Shown: positions 25,091 through 33,724 of the stretch, one piece after another
Layout of the letters: every line of letters begins with the position of its first letter
How positions within the stretch are numbered: the stretch's first letter is position 1
Source of the DNA: Epilithonimonas hungarica
Lineage (GTDB): Bacteria > Bacteroidota > Bacteroidia > Flavobacteriales > Weeksellaceae
Reading direction: 5' to 3'
DNA: 64,000 bases
Assembly: GCF_900102265.1 (NCBI RefSeq)
Contig: NZ_FNBH01000002.1
Span: 372,001 to 436,000 of the forward strand
Translations under genes and position numbers: made by a program
The notes under the pieces: model-generated
Databases searched by the model: none
The model's input: the letters and a program-made list of their open reading frames with translations, nothing else
What the model was told of the DNA's origin: nothing

Positions 25091-26196
25091 TTATTTGACA
25101 AATCGTTTTCTAAGTTTCATAAATGGTTTCTCAACGACCAGATGTATGACCTGAGCAAAACCAATACAAGTCATCATACAGATCATAAGCATCAAATTAC
25201 TGTCAATCTCATAATTTTCAAACAATTGATGGGTCATATGGACCACACCTTTATGTGTTAAATAAACAGCATAAGAAAGCGTGGCGATTCTACTCAGTAT
25301 TGTAGAATTCCATTTGTATAAAAAACTTGTCGGAGCAATTGCCCCCAAAACAAACAATCCATAGCCCAAAGCAATCAAAGGAAATCCAAAAACCGAAGCT
25401 TCAAAACTCATTTGATTTTCACATAAAAATAGGCAGAAACAAGAATCATTAATCCAAAGCATAAAATCAAATTACCAAAAAGCGAGGTTCTATTCCAGAC
25501 CTTAGGATAAAAATGATAAAGTCCTGCGATCAAAACACCGGCTAATAATCCATCCAAACGGTTGTAAGTCGGATAATAAACATATTTGTACCAATACATC
25601 CAATTGCTTTCATCCGCCATATTTGGCATATACAAATCGTTATAACTGTAAATTCTGATTGCAATCCCGAAAATGAAAAATAAAACCAAAACCCAATAAG
25701 CCCGCGTCATCCATTTTCCGGAAACGATAAGCATCAGGATCAATGGAAGGAATAAATAAAAATGCTCTTCCACACAAAGTGACCAGCAATGGGAAAATGT
25801 CCCTTCATCTTTTAAATTCAAACCAAGATTCTGAGTAAAGGTCAGAAATTTCCAAAACGGCGGCAGGCTTTCTCTTTCACGAAAAAACGGCAAGCAAAAA
25901 TATAATCCTACTGTAAAAAAGTAAGCCGGCGGAATCCTGAAAACTCTTTTAAGGAAGAAGTTTTTCAATGATAATTGACCATCATTTTTTACTTCTTGAA
26001 ATAATTGAGATGAAATCAGGAATCCACTCAACACAAAAAATAAATCGACACCCGTCCAGCCAAATCTTGCAACATCAGGAAGCCATTCCGGTTCGCCTCC
26101 ACTCAAAATAAAATAGTGAAATAGGAAAACAAAAATAATTGCGAAAGCCCGCAAATTATCTAATCCGTAAAATTTTTGAGTCAGTTTTGAGTTCAA
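25091..26196 (-). pseudogene. Acyltransferase 3 family (OafA-like) gene split by a frameshift
   Basis: Two adjacent reading frames together make one ~375-residue acyltransferase. The upstream part (25408-26196, TTG start at 26196) has LDNLRAFAIIFVFLFHYFIL, GWTGVDLFFVLSGFLISSQLF with the VDLFFVLSGF motif, and SLCVEEHFYLFLPL. It ends at a TGA at 25410-25408 after YVKIK. The downstream part (from ATG 25411, MSFEASVFGFPLIALGYG to 25091) supplies the missing last helices (YAVYLTHKGVVHM, VEKPFMKLRKR). One extra base in the A-rich run before the ATG would restore a single protein. As written, stop and start overlap as ATGA, so two coupled half-proteins are also possible. Confidence 0.75.
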
Positions 26197-26219
26197 ACGG
26201 AAAATCGATTTTTTAGAAA

Positions 26220-26780
26220 TTAAACCGATTGCTTGTTCAGTACTTTCTTCGTAAGATTCGCCAAAACGCCACCTAAAAGAAAACCAACTGCTGCGCCAAA
26301 AGCAATATCACCCGGATAATGAACGCCAATATAGATCCTACTGTAAGACACTATAAATGCCCAGACAACTAAGATGTACGGCAGGTATCTGTAGTTTTTC
26401 CCAATCAATATCGTAAGAAAACTAACCAGAAAAAAAGAGCTGGAAGCGTGCGCAGAATAGAAACCATACTTTCCGCCACAGATCACCAATCGCATTTTTC
26501 CCATTAGTAATGGCTCATGGCAAGGCCTCAATCTTTCTACACCATGTTTGAAAACACTTGCCAATTGGTCGGAAATCGTGATTCCGATGGCGATGAAAAT
26601 GAGGACAAAAATTAGTTTTTTAGTAGGAACAGCTTTATAAACAAGATAAAGTAAAATCACATAAAACGGTATCCAAAACCATTTTCCCGTAACCAAAAGC
26701 CAAAACGGGTCGAACGTGGAACTTCCCAAACCATTGAGAAATAATAGAAGTTGTTGATCCAGAGAAATTACTTCATTCAT
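26220..26780 (-). CDS. PAP2 family phosphatase
   Basis: 186 residues, about five membrane helices. The three-part acid phosphatase signature is KHGVERLRP (KxxxxxxRP-like), YSAHASSSFF (PSGH-like, here SAHA) and SRIYIGVHYPGD (SRxxxxxHxxxD). It probably dephosphorylates a lipid phosphate such as undecaprenyl or phosphatidylglycerol phosphate at the inner membrane; the substrate is not determinable. Three bases separate it from tatA upstream, and it leads into the acyltransferase, so tatA-PAP2-acyltransferase is a likely operon. Confidence 0.9.
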   Translation of the reverse strand: MNEVISLDQQLLLFLNGLGSSTFDPFWLLVTGKWFWIPFYVILLYLVYKAVPTKKLIFVLIFIAIGITISDQLASVFKHGVERLRPCHEPLLMGKMRLVICGGKYGFYSAHASSSFFLVSFLTILIGKNYRYLPYILVVWAFIVSYSRIYIGVHYPGDIAFGAAVGFLLGGVLANLTKKVLNKQSV

Positions 26781-26783
26781 AGA

Positions 26784-27107
26784 TTATCGGCTTACGGGAC
26801 CTTCGTGAGAATCGTCCTCGGAAAGGTCTATTTTAGGTGTTTCTTGTTTTAGAAAAGAATCATTTTTCTTCTCTGCCAAAGGATTGAATTCCTGTGCAGA
26901 TTGCTTCACTTTTTCAATCTCTTTTTTGATCTCGGAAACAGGGTTATCCGCCTCCTTCATGATTTCGGTTTTGATATCATCTACGGCGCCGCGCATCTTA
27001 CGAACACCTTCTCCAAGACCTCTTGCAATCTCGGGTAATTTATCGGGGCCGAACAAAACAACGATCGCCAGAGCAATCATCAGCATTTCTCCAATACTCA
27101 ATTCCAT
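26784..27107 (-). CDS. tatA: Sec-independent protein translocase subunit TatA/TatB
   Basis: 107 residues. One N-terminal membrane helix (GEMLMIALAIVVLFGPDKLPEIAR) with the conserved FGP hinge, followed by an amphipathic helix (GLGEGVRKMRGAVDDIKTEI) and a charged tail. That is the TatA/TatE layout. It forms the variable pore for export of folded proteins across the inner membrane. No tatC is in the window. Probably the first gene of an operon with PAP2. Confidence 0.9.
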   Translation of the reverse strand: MELSIGEMLMIALAIVVLFGPDKLPEIARGLGEGVRKMRGAVDDIKTEIMKEADNPVSEIKKEIEKVKQSAQEFNPLAEKKNDSFLKQETPKIDLSEDDSHEGPVSR

Positions 27108-27181
27108 TTGACAAAATTAAGAAAGATTATAAAGCTAGCAGACATTTAGTTATCATAATTTTATCATAAAAAGAAACATTA

Positions 27182-28402
27182 TTAATTTTCTTTCTTCCCT
27201 TTAAAATTAATATAAACAAAATAGATACTCGCCATAAACAGCAAGAATGCCAAGAAAAATGGCGCTCCTGGAAACTGGAATGGCGCTTCTTTGTGTGTGA
27301 AATAGTAAAACAAATTCGTCATCAATGGTGGCCCGATGATAGAAGTGGCACTCATCAAACTCGTTAATGCCCCTTGTAATTCTCCTTGTTCATTGGAAGG
27401 AATATTTTTAGTGATGATCGATTGTAAAGCGGGTCCGCAGATTCCCCCTAAGCAATAAGGGATTGTAAATACCAGCATCATCCAGCCTTCCGTTGCGAAA
27501 GCATACAGCAACATCCCGAATGAGTACAACAGCAATCCATAGAAAATACTTTTTTTATCACCTATTTTCGGGTTGACCCATCTGATCAGTAATCCCTGAA
27601 CCAGTCCAACCATCAAGCCTACAACACCAAGAGAAATACCAACCATTCTCTCATCCCAATTGAATCTGTACATCGTATAGAAACTCCAGTTACTTTGTAC
27701 GGCGTGCCCGCCGATATAGATCAAGATCAGGGAAATAACCAATCCCGAAATCTCAGGATGTTTCCTCAGTAATTTTAAAGAGCCAATTGGGTTGGCACGT
27801 TTCCAGTCAAATTCCCTACGGTTGTCTTTATCCAGACTTTCGGGCAAGATGAAATATCCGTAAATGAAATTGATCATACACAAAACCGCCGCTGCATAAA
27901 ACGGAACCCTGGAACCATAATGCCCCAGAACACCTCCCAAAACAGGCCCAATAATGAAACCTAGTCCAAAAGCAGCTCCTATCAATCCAAAATTCTTTGC
28001 CCGGTCCTTATCTGTCGAGATATCTGCGATGTACGCACTTGCAGTTGTAACACTGGCTCCGGTAATTCCTGCGATGATCCTACCTATAAACAGCCACCAG
28101 ATATTGGGTGATAAAGCCAGGAAAATATAATCTACAGAGAATCCAAAAAGTGATAATAGAATAATTGGTCTTCGCCCATATTTGTCACTGAGGTTTCCAA
28201 CCATTGGGGAAAAAACAAATTGGATAAAAGCATAAGCAAAACTAAGCCAGCCACCATATTTTGCAGCCTCGCTGATGTCTGCGTGGATCAGTTCTTCTAT
28301 CAGTTTGGGGACTACAGGAATAATGATTCCCCAGCCTGTGATATCTATCAATAATGTGATAAATATAAAACCGATAGCAGCAGATTTTTGATTTGTTTTC
28401 AT
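27182..28402 (-). CDS. Tet-like MFS transporter (TCR/Tet family)
   Basis: 406 residues, 12 predicted membrane helices. Motifs: [15 protein letters not shown] in helix 1, [19 protein letters not shown] (MFS motif A, loop 2-3), [22 protein letters not shown] and [12 protein letters not shown] (motif C, antiporter signature). The order is that of the class of drug:H+ antiporters including TetA, but most chromosomal relatives are not shown to export tetracycline. No TetR-type repressor is adjacent. Resistance is therefore not claimed. Confidence 0.88.
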   Translation of the reverse strand: MKTNQKSAAIGFIFITLLIDITGWGIIIPVVPKLIEELIHADISEAAKYGGWLSFAYAFIQFVFSPMVGNLSDKYGRRPIILLSLFGFSVDYIFLALSPNIWWLFIGRIIAGITGASVTTASAYIADISTDKDRAKNFGLIGAAFGLGFIIGPVLGGVLGHYGSRVPFYAAAVLCMINFIYGYFILPESLDKDNRREFDWKRANPIGSLKLLRKHPEISGLVISLILIYIGGHAVQSNWSFYTMYRFNWDERMVGISLGVVGLMVGLVQGLLIRWVNPKIGDKKSIFYGLLLYSFGMLLYAFATEGWMMLVFTIPYCLGGICGPALQSIITKNIPSNEQGELQGALTSLMSATSIIGPPLMTNLFYYFTHKEAPFQFPGAPFFLAFLLFMASIYFVYINFKGKKEN

Positions 28403-28606
28403 AACGGTTGCGAAGATAAGAATTTTTTGATCTTACAATTAAATTCCAAAATATTACATAGTTTTATTTTCCTAAATTGATCATATTCAATTGGTAGATT
28501 CTGGAAGAAAATAATTAATATTACACAAAACTAGTAAGCAATTTAAACCTCGCCTGTGCGAGCATCCTGCTTGTCCCAAATAAAATAACAAACTAAACAC
28601 CATCCA

Positions 28607-28974
28607 ATGAAAATCAAAATCACCTTAACCCTATCCATACTTTTCGCAATCACATCTTGCGACCAAATCACAGACAACTATTGGCAACAAAAAGAAGAAG
28701 AGAATCATACCTCTCCATTTATGGGAAAATGGGTCGGAACATATAATGGCAACGAAGTGGGAACCCTCACTCTGGACATTTCTAAAAATGGTAATATCAC
28801 AGGGTCATTGGGTCGCACAGAAGTAGACCTGGCCAGCTATGTCTATGACGATGGCACATTGCAGCCCGTGATCTCCACACACTTAGCTTTACACTTTACG
28901 GTAACCTGAAAGATAAGAAGGGAACATGGAAAGACAAAGATAAACAAGGCACCTGGACGCTTACAAAACAATAG
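28607..28974 (+). pseudogene. Small lipoprotein gene with a C-terminal frameshift
   Basis: The ORF from 28607 starts with a lipoprotein signal (LFAITSC) and reads WVGTYNGNEVGTLTLDISKNGNITGSLG... to a stop at 28909. Its last ~15 residues lose character. In another frame the DNA continues ARDLHTLSFTLYGNLKDKKG and then GTWKDKDKQGTWTLTKQ to a TAG at 28972-28974, a natural continuation of a lipocalin-like beta domain. A one-base loss near 28858-28866 explains both. The restored protein would be about 121 residues. Function unknown. Confidence 0.6.
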
Positions 28975-29045
28975 TCTTGGTTTAATAAAATATTACCTAC
29001 ATTCTTAAAACTACAACCCAGCAACACAAGCTACAACCATAAACA

Positions 29046-29075
29046 AAAAAGCTCCCAATTTATTGAGAGCTTTTT
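29046..29075. terminator. Bidirectional terminator between lipoprotein gene and secDF
   Basis: AAAAAGCTC (29046-29054) pairs with GAGCTTTTT (29067-29075); A and T runs allow it to act on both converging transcripts. Confidence 0.75.
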
Positions 29076-29094
29076 ATTATATATTTTAAGAAAA

Positions 29095-32004
29095 TTATTT
29101 CACTATTTCAGCATTGCTGATCGAAGATTTTCCTGTTACCTTATCTTCCTTTTTCTTTCCTTTCAGGAAGTCATAAGCCGTAGCCGATGCAATGAAAATA
29201 GATGAATAAGTACCGAATCCAATACCAATCAATAGACAGAACATAAATCCTCTCAAGTTATCCCCACCGAAGATGAAGATCGCAAGGATCACCAAGATCG
29301 TAGTGAAAGACGTGTTGAACGTTCTACCAATTGTACTGGAAATCGAATCATCAAATAATCCAGCCAAAGTCAATGCCTTCTTCTCACGCAGGTATTCTCT
29401 AATTCTATCAAAGATGATCACCGTGTCATTGATGGAATATCCGATCACCGTCAGGATCGCTGCAATGAAATCCTGATTGATCTCCATATTAAAAGGCATT
29501 ACTTTGTAGAACAATGAGTAGACCCCAAGGATAACCACAGTATCATGGAATAGACCGGCAACCGCTCCAAGCGAGAATTGCCACTTATCAAATCTTACCA
29601 GGATGTAGATGAAGATACCAATCAATGATGCAGCTACCGCCAACATACCATGTGTTTTGATATCATCTGCAACTGTAGGTCCAACTTTGGTTGAAGAAAC
29701 AATTCCTGCGTGGCCTTTATCTGCAGACTTAAATTCTGCCAAGGTCATACCGGCTGGTAATTCAGATTTAAGTCCTTCATATATTTTTTGTTCTACAGTC
29801 TGATCGGCTTGAAGAGACTCGTCATCAATTAAATAATCAGTAGTTATCTTCAACTGAGAAGAGTTACCAAAAGTTTTAGCCTCTACAATGTTATTTTGAC
29901 CATCTGTAGTTACCATCAATTTACCTATACTACTTTCAATTTTTTCAGCATCTACAGGTTTTTCAAATCTCACCACATAGTTACGCCCACCTGTAAAATC
30001 AATACCATATTTGAATCCATTGATTGCGATAGATGCAATTGCGATCACCATCAATATACCTGATACAATGTAAGACCATTTTCTTTTCCCGATGAAATCT
30101 AGCCAAGTATTTCTGAAAAGATTTTTAGTTGGCGCCGTCCAAACAGAAAGAGATTTTCCTTTTTCCAGTCTGCTGAAGATCATCACTCTCGATAACAATA
30201 CCGAAGTGAACAATGTCATTACCAATCCAATCATCAACGTTACTGCAAAACCTTTGATAGGTCCTGTTCCGAAGACATAAAGAATCAAAGCTGTAATGAA
30301 AGTAGTCGCGTGACCATCGATGATCGCAGAGATCGCATGTTTGAAACCATCTTTGTAAGCTTCCATAATTCCTTTTCCAAGGAACAATTCTTCTTTCGTT
30401 CTTTCATAGATGATAACGTTGGCATCCACTGCCATCGCCATAGATAATACAATACCAGCAATACCAGGAAGCGTAAGAGTAGCATCCACAGAATCCATGA
30501 TCCCGAAGATGTAGAATAAGTTGATCGTCATTGCAATGACTGCATAAACTCCTGCGCCACCATAATAGAAAATGATGTAAACGATAATAATTGCAAATGC
30601 AATAAGGAATGACATAATCCCATCATTGATAGACTCAGCTCCAAGAGATGGACCGACAACATCAGCCTGTACAATTTTGGCGCCCGCAGGCAATTTACCA
30701 GCCCCAAGAACATCTACCAGATCTTTAGCTTCTTCTTGAGTAAAGTTTCCAGAGATCTGAGTTCTACCGTTAGGAATCACATCATTTACAGAAGGTGCGG
30801 TATAAACTCTGTTATCTAGAGTTACAGCTACCACTTTACCTTTGTTTTTCTCAGTCATCGCTTTCCAATCACGAGCACCTTGAGAATCCATCTGCATATC
30901 CACCACGATACGACCTAACTGGTCATAATTGATATTTGCAGATTCTACAGCACCGTCAACTGGCGCTTTCTGTGTGATATTTCCACGGATGGCATATAAT
31001 ACAAGACTGTTGGAAGTATTATTCTCAGGCTTGTAACCCCACATAAACTGGGTATATTTCAAATTAACAGGTCTCGCTTTGATAGCTATATCGCTGTTAA
31101 GTAATTTATTCACAACTGCTGTATCAGCCAATTTTACGTTGGCCACTGCATTCCCAGGTGTAGAATTCAATTGGATCAAGTTCATTAAATTCGTTGTCTT
31201 GGGAACACCTATAGAATCTCCTTTAGCTTTAACCAGCTGGTCCAGTTGAGAAAAATATGGTACAACCTCTTGCCCTAGCTGTACTTCCCAAAACTGAAGC
31301 TTAGCAGAAGTTGCCAACATCTTTTTAACTCTGTCGATATCCTTGATACCAGGCATCTCCACCAAGATCCTTCCAGTTCCGGGAACCCTCTGAACGTTTG
31401 GCTGTGTAACACCCATTTTGTCGATACGTGTTCTAAGAACTTCATAAGCCGTTCCTACAGATGCATCTATTTTTTTTCTTACAATATTTTTAACCTGATC
31501 GTCAGGCGTATTGAATTTGATCTCAGAAAGATTCGTGTTTCCGAAGATCTCAGGATCCGCAAGTTTCAGATTCGTTCTTTTTTCCTGATTAACAGCTTCG
31601 AATTGTGTAAAGAAATCCTCGATGTATTGTTTACTTGAGTTTTTCTGTGCTTTGTCTGTTCTGTTAAGTGCTTCTATTAAAGTAGCATTTGTAGAGTAAT
31701 TACTAAGATCATTTACCAGATCTCTCTGATTGATCTCCAATAATACGTTGATACCACCTTTAAGATCCAATCCGAGTTTCATTTCTTTCTGTTTTGCTGA
31801 CGCATAATCCAGTTTTGTGAAACCTAGATTAAGGGTGTCTTTAGAAAGTCTTGCAATCTCAGCCTGGTATTTCACTGGATTTTCTCCTGCAATTGCTTTC
31901 GCTTCCTTTTCTATTTTGTTGGCATAGAAAGAAGGCAGAAGCTCATTAAGGCAAATTAATCCAAGAACGATGGCAACTAATGTAACGAGTCCTTTTCCTT
32001 GCAT
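29095..32004 (-). CDS. secDF: Protein translocase subunit SecDF (fused)
   Basis: 969 residues, SecD and SecF in one chain as usual in Bacteroidetes. N-terminal helix, then KLGLDLKGGINVLLEINQRD (SecD start), the large periplasmic region with VPGTGRILVEMPGI, and membrane block FLIAFAIIIVYIIFYY...GIAGIVLSMAMAVDANVIIYERTKEEL. From about residue 650, SecF follows with YGIDFTGGRNYVVRF and VIGYSINDTVIIFDRIREYL. It uses proton motive force to pull exported proteins through SecYEG. A TATATTTG -7 box lies upstream at 32034-32041. Monocistronic. Confidence 0.95.
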   Translation of the reverse strand: MQGKGLVTLVAIVLGLICLNELLPSFYANKIEKEAKAIAGENPVKYQAEIARLSKDTLNLGFTKLDYASAKQKEMKLGLDLKGGINVLLEINQRDLVNDLSNYSTNATLIEALNRTDKAQKNSSKQYIEDFFTQFEAVNQEKRTNLKLADPEIFGNTNLSEIKFNTPDDQVKNIVRKKIDASVGTAYEVLRTRIDKMGVTQPNVQRVPGTGRILVEMPGIKDIDRVKKMLATSAKLQFWEVQLGQEVVPYFSQLDQLVKAKGDSIGVPKTTNLMNLIQLNSTPGNAVANVKLADTAVVNKLLNSDIAIKARPVNLKYTQFMWGYKPENNTSNSLVLYAIRGNITQKAPVDGAVESANINYDQLGRIVVDMQMDSQGARDWKAMTEKNKGKVVAVTLDNRVYTAPSVNDVIPNGRTQISGNFTQEEAKDLVDVLGAGKLPAGAKIVQADVVGPSLGAESINDGIMSFLIAFAIIIVYIIFYYGGAGVYAVIAMTINLFYIFGIMDSVDATLTLPGIAGIVLSMAMAVDANVIIYERTKEELFLGKGIMEAYKDGFKHAISAIIDGHATTFITALILYVFGTGPIKGFAVTLMIGLVMTLFTSVLLSRVMIFSRLEKGKSLSVWTAPTKNLFRNTWLDFIGKRKWSYIVSGILMVIAIASIAINGFKYGIDFTGGRNYVVRFEKPVDAEKIESSIGKLMVTTDGQNNIVEAKTFGNSSQLKITTDYLIDDESLQADQTVEQKIYEGLKSELPAGMTLAEFKSADKGHAGIVSSTKVGPTVADDIKTHGMLAVAASLIGIFIYILVRFDKWQFSLGAVAGLFHDTVVILGVYSLFYKVMPFNMEINQDFIAAILTVIGYSINDTVIIFDRIREYLREKKALTLAGLFDDSISSTIGRTFNTSFTTILVILAIFIFGGDNLRGFMFCLLIGIGFGTYSSIFIASATAYDFLKGKKKEDKVTGKSSISNAEIVK

Positions 32005-32033
32005 TTTCTTACGATATATATAAATTAAGTCGG

Positions 32034-32041
32034 CAAATATA
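32034..32041 (-). promoter_or_regulatory. -7 box (TATATTTG) for secDF
   Basis: The plus-strand CAAATATA gives TATATTTG on the minus strand, 30 bases before the secDF ATG; no good -33 match was found. The remaining gap up to 32228 includes TAAATTTG at 32187-32194, a candidate -7 box for the sugar dehydrogenase gene. Confidence 0.45.
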
Positions 32042-32228
32042 ATGATTTATCATGGAAATAAGAATTTGAAAATGAGAAATCTGCATTATACTTTTTATAT
32101 TGAATTCAAATCCGATTATTCAGCAAAAAAATGAGATAAAATTTCGGTTTATTAAGAATTAAATAATTTACCATTTGTTCAGGCATTAAATTTGGTAACT
32201 TTATTAAAAATCTATAAAATAATAAGTT

Positions 32229-33587
32229 ATGAAAAAATTACTATTCATTTTTTCCTTTGCATTTTCATTGGGAATATCGGCACAGCAAATCATATTGGAA
32301 GAATTCGCGACAGCCTCAAATCCTGTAGAAATAATTGCTTCTCCCACAAACGACGACAGACTTTTTGTAGTTCAGCAATCTGGAACCATCAGAATTTTGA
32401 ATACCAATGGAACTTTTGAAACCAATAATTTTCTGAACATTACGGACAGGGTCAACTTCAGTGGAGAAATGGGATTATTAGGCTTGGCATTTCATCCGCA
32501 ATTTGCAACCAACCGTTATTTTTATGTTTATTATAACAGAGCAGGTAGAACCATAACTGTTTCCAGATTCACTGCCAATTCTGCCAATCCAAATACTGCA
32601 GACCCGGCTACAGAAAAAGTACTGTTATCTATCGAAAAACCTTTTACCAATCATAATGGTGGAAGCATCCACTTCGGAGCGGATGGTTATCTTTGGATCT
32701 CAACAGGAGACGGAGGAAGTGGTGGCGATCCCAATAACAACGGGCAAAACAAAAACTCACTTCTAGGAAAACTGTTGAGAATTGATGTCAACTCCGAGAA
32801 TACTTACAATATTCCTGCTGATAATCCTTTTGTAGGAATTGATGGTGCTGATGAAATTTGGTCTTATGGTTTAAGGAATGGTTGGAAGTATTCCTTTGAC
32901 AAAACAACCAACAATATTTGGATTGCTGATGTGGGTCAGAATTTGATTGAAGAAATAAACAGAGTTCCCACAACTTCAGCGGGAATCAACTACGGATGGC
33001 GATGCTATGAAGGAAATAATGCATACAACACCGCCGGTTGTGCCAATGCTTCAACAATGACCTTTCCTGTTGTAGACTATGACCATTCCGGCGGAAAATG
33101 CTCCATTACCGGTGGTTATGTTTACAGAGGCAATCTTTACCCTGACCTGGTAGGAAAATATATTTTTGCAGATTACTGTTCAACTCAAATCGGGATTCTT
33201 GACAATACTACCATTACGTGGACATCAGCTTTTTCCGGAAACAATTTTACAACGTTTGGTGAGGACAATCAGAAACAACTTTATGTTGCTGCATCTAATG
33301 GAAAAATCTTTAAAGTTAAAACTAATTCTCTAGCCGTTTCGGATATTGATACAAGTCAAATTCAAATTTCTCCAATTCCGGCAAAAGATTTTATATATGT
33401 CAAAAATATTAATGATAAAAATATCACAGCAGAGATTTTGGATTTGTCCGGAAAATCTGTTTTGAATACCAATGTTGCTGAGAATGATAAAAGCATTGAT
33501 GTTTCTACTTTGAGATCTGGAAATTATATTTTGGTACTGAAAAAAGATGATATTAAAATCATAAGTCAGAAGATCATTAAGGAATAA
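32229..33587 (+). CDS. Secreted PQQ-dependent sugar dehydrogenase (GSDH family) with T9SS sorting domain
   Basis: 452 residues. Signal peptide MKKLLFIFSFAFSLGISA. The propeller (about 20-370) has the GSDH/sorbosone dehydrogenase features: GEMGLLGLAFHPQF, NHNGGSIHFGADGYLWISTGDGG with catalytic-site His, GLRNGWKYSFD, and IWIADVGQNLIEEINRV. The last ~75 residues (QISPIPAKDFIYVKN ... GNYILVLKKDD) are a type A T9SS sorting domain, so it is exported to the surface. Substrate, and whether PQQ is truly the cofactor, are not settled. Monocistronic. Confidence 0.85.
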   Translation: MKKLLFIFSFAFSLGISAQQIILEEFATASNPVEIIASPTNDDRLFVVQQSGTIRILNTNGTFETNNFLNITDRVNFSGEMGLLGLAFHPQFATNRYFYVYYNRAGRTITVSRFTANSANPNTADPATEKVLLSIEKPFTNHNGGSIHFGADGYLWISTGDGGSGGDPNNNGQNKNSLLGKLLRIDVNSENTYNIPADNPFVGIDGADEIWSYGLRNGWKYSFDKTTNNIWIADVGQNLIEEINRVPTTSAGINYGWRCYEGNNAYNTAGCANASTMTFPVVDYDHSGGKCSITGGYVYRGNLYPDLVGKYIFADYCSTQIGILDNTTITWTSAFSGNNFTTFGEDNQKQLYVAASNGKIFKVKTNSLAVSDIDTSQIQISPIPAKDFIYVKNINDKNITAEILDLSGKSVLNTNVAENDKSIDVSTLRSGNYILVLKKDDIKIISQKIIKE

Positions 33588-33600
33588 ATTTTTTAAGTGG

Positions 33601-33623
33601 TCTTCGAGAGCCTCAGACTGACA
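33601..33623. repeat. Dispersed CTTCGA...CTCAGACTGACA repeat, copy 2
   Basis: TCTTCGAGAGCCTCAGACTG resembles the elements at 1822-1838 and 54106-54131. It lies between the sugar dehydrogenase stop and the terminator. Confidence 0.4.
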
Positions 33624-33669
33624 TTTATTAATTTTCAAAAAACTTTATACTGACAATTGCAGTAAAACA

Positions 33670-33703
33670 AAAAGCCTTTCAGAGTTATTTCTGAAAGGCT
33701 TTT
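33670..33703. terminator. Bidirectional terminator between sugar dehydrogenase and GH3 genes
   Basis: A 13-bp perfect stem, AAAAGCCTTTCAG (33670-33682) with CTGAAAGGCTTTT (33691-33703), serves the two convergent genes. Confidence 0.85.
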
Positions 33704-33724
33704 ATTATTAATTGGAATTAAATT

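Noticed and set aside
27182-28402. Acquired tetracycline resistance
   Set aside because: The protein is a Tet-like MFS exporter, but there is no TetR, transposon or repeat around it, and such chromosomal relatives are common; resistance cannot be inferred.
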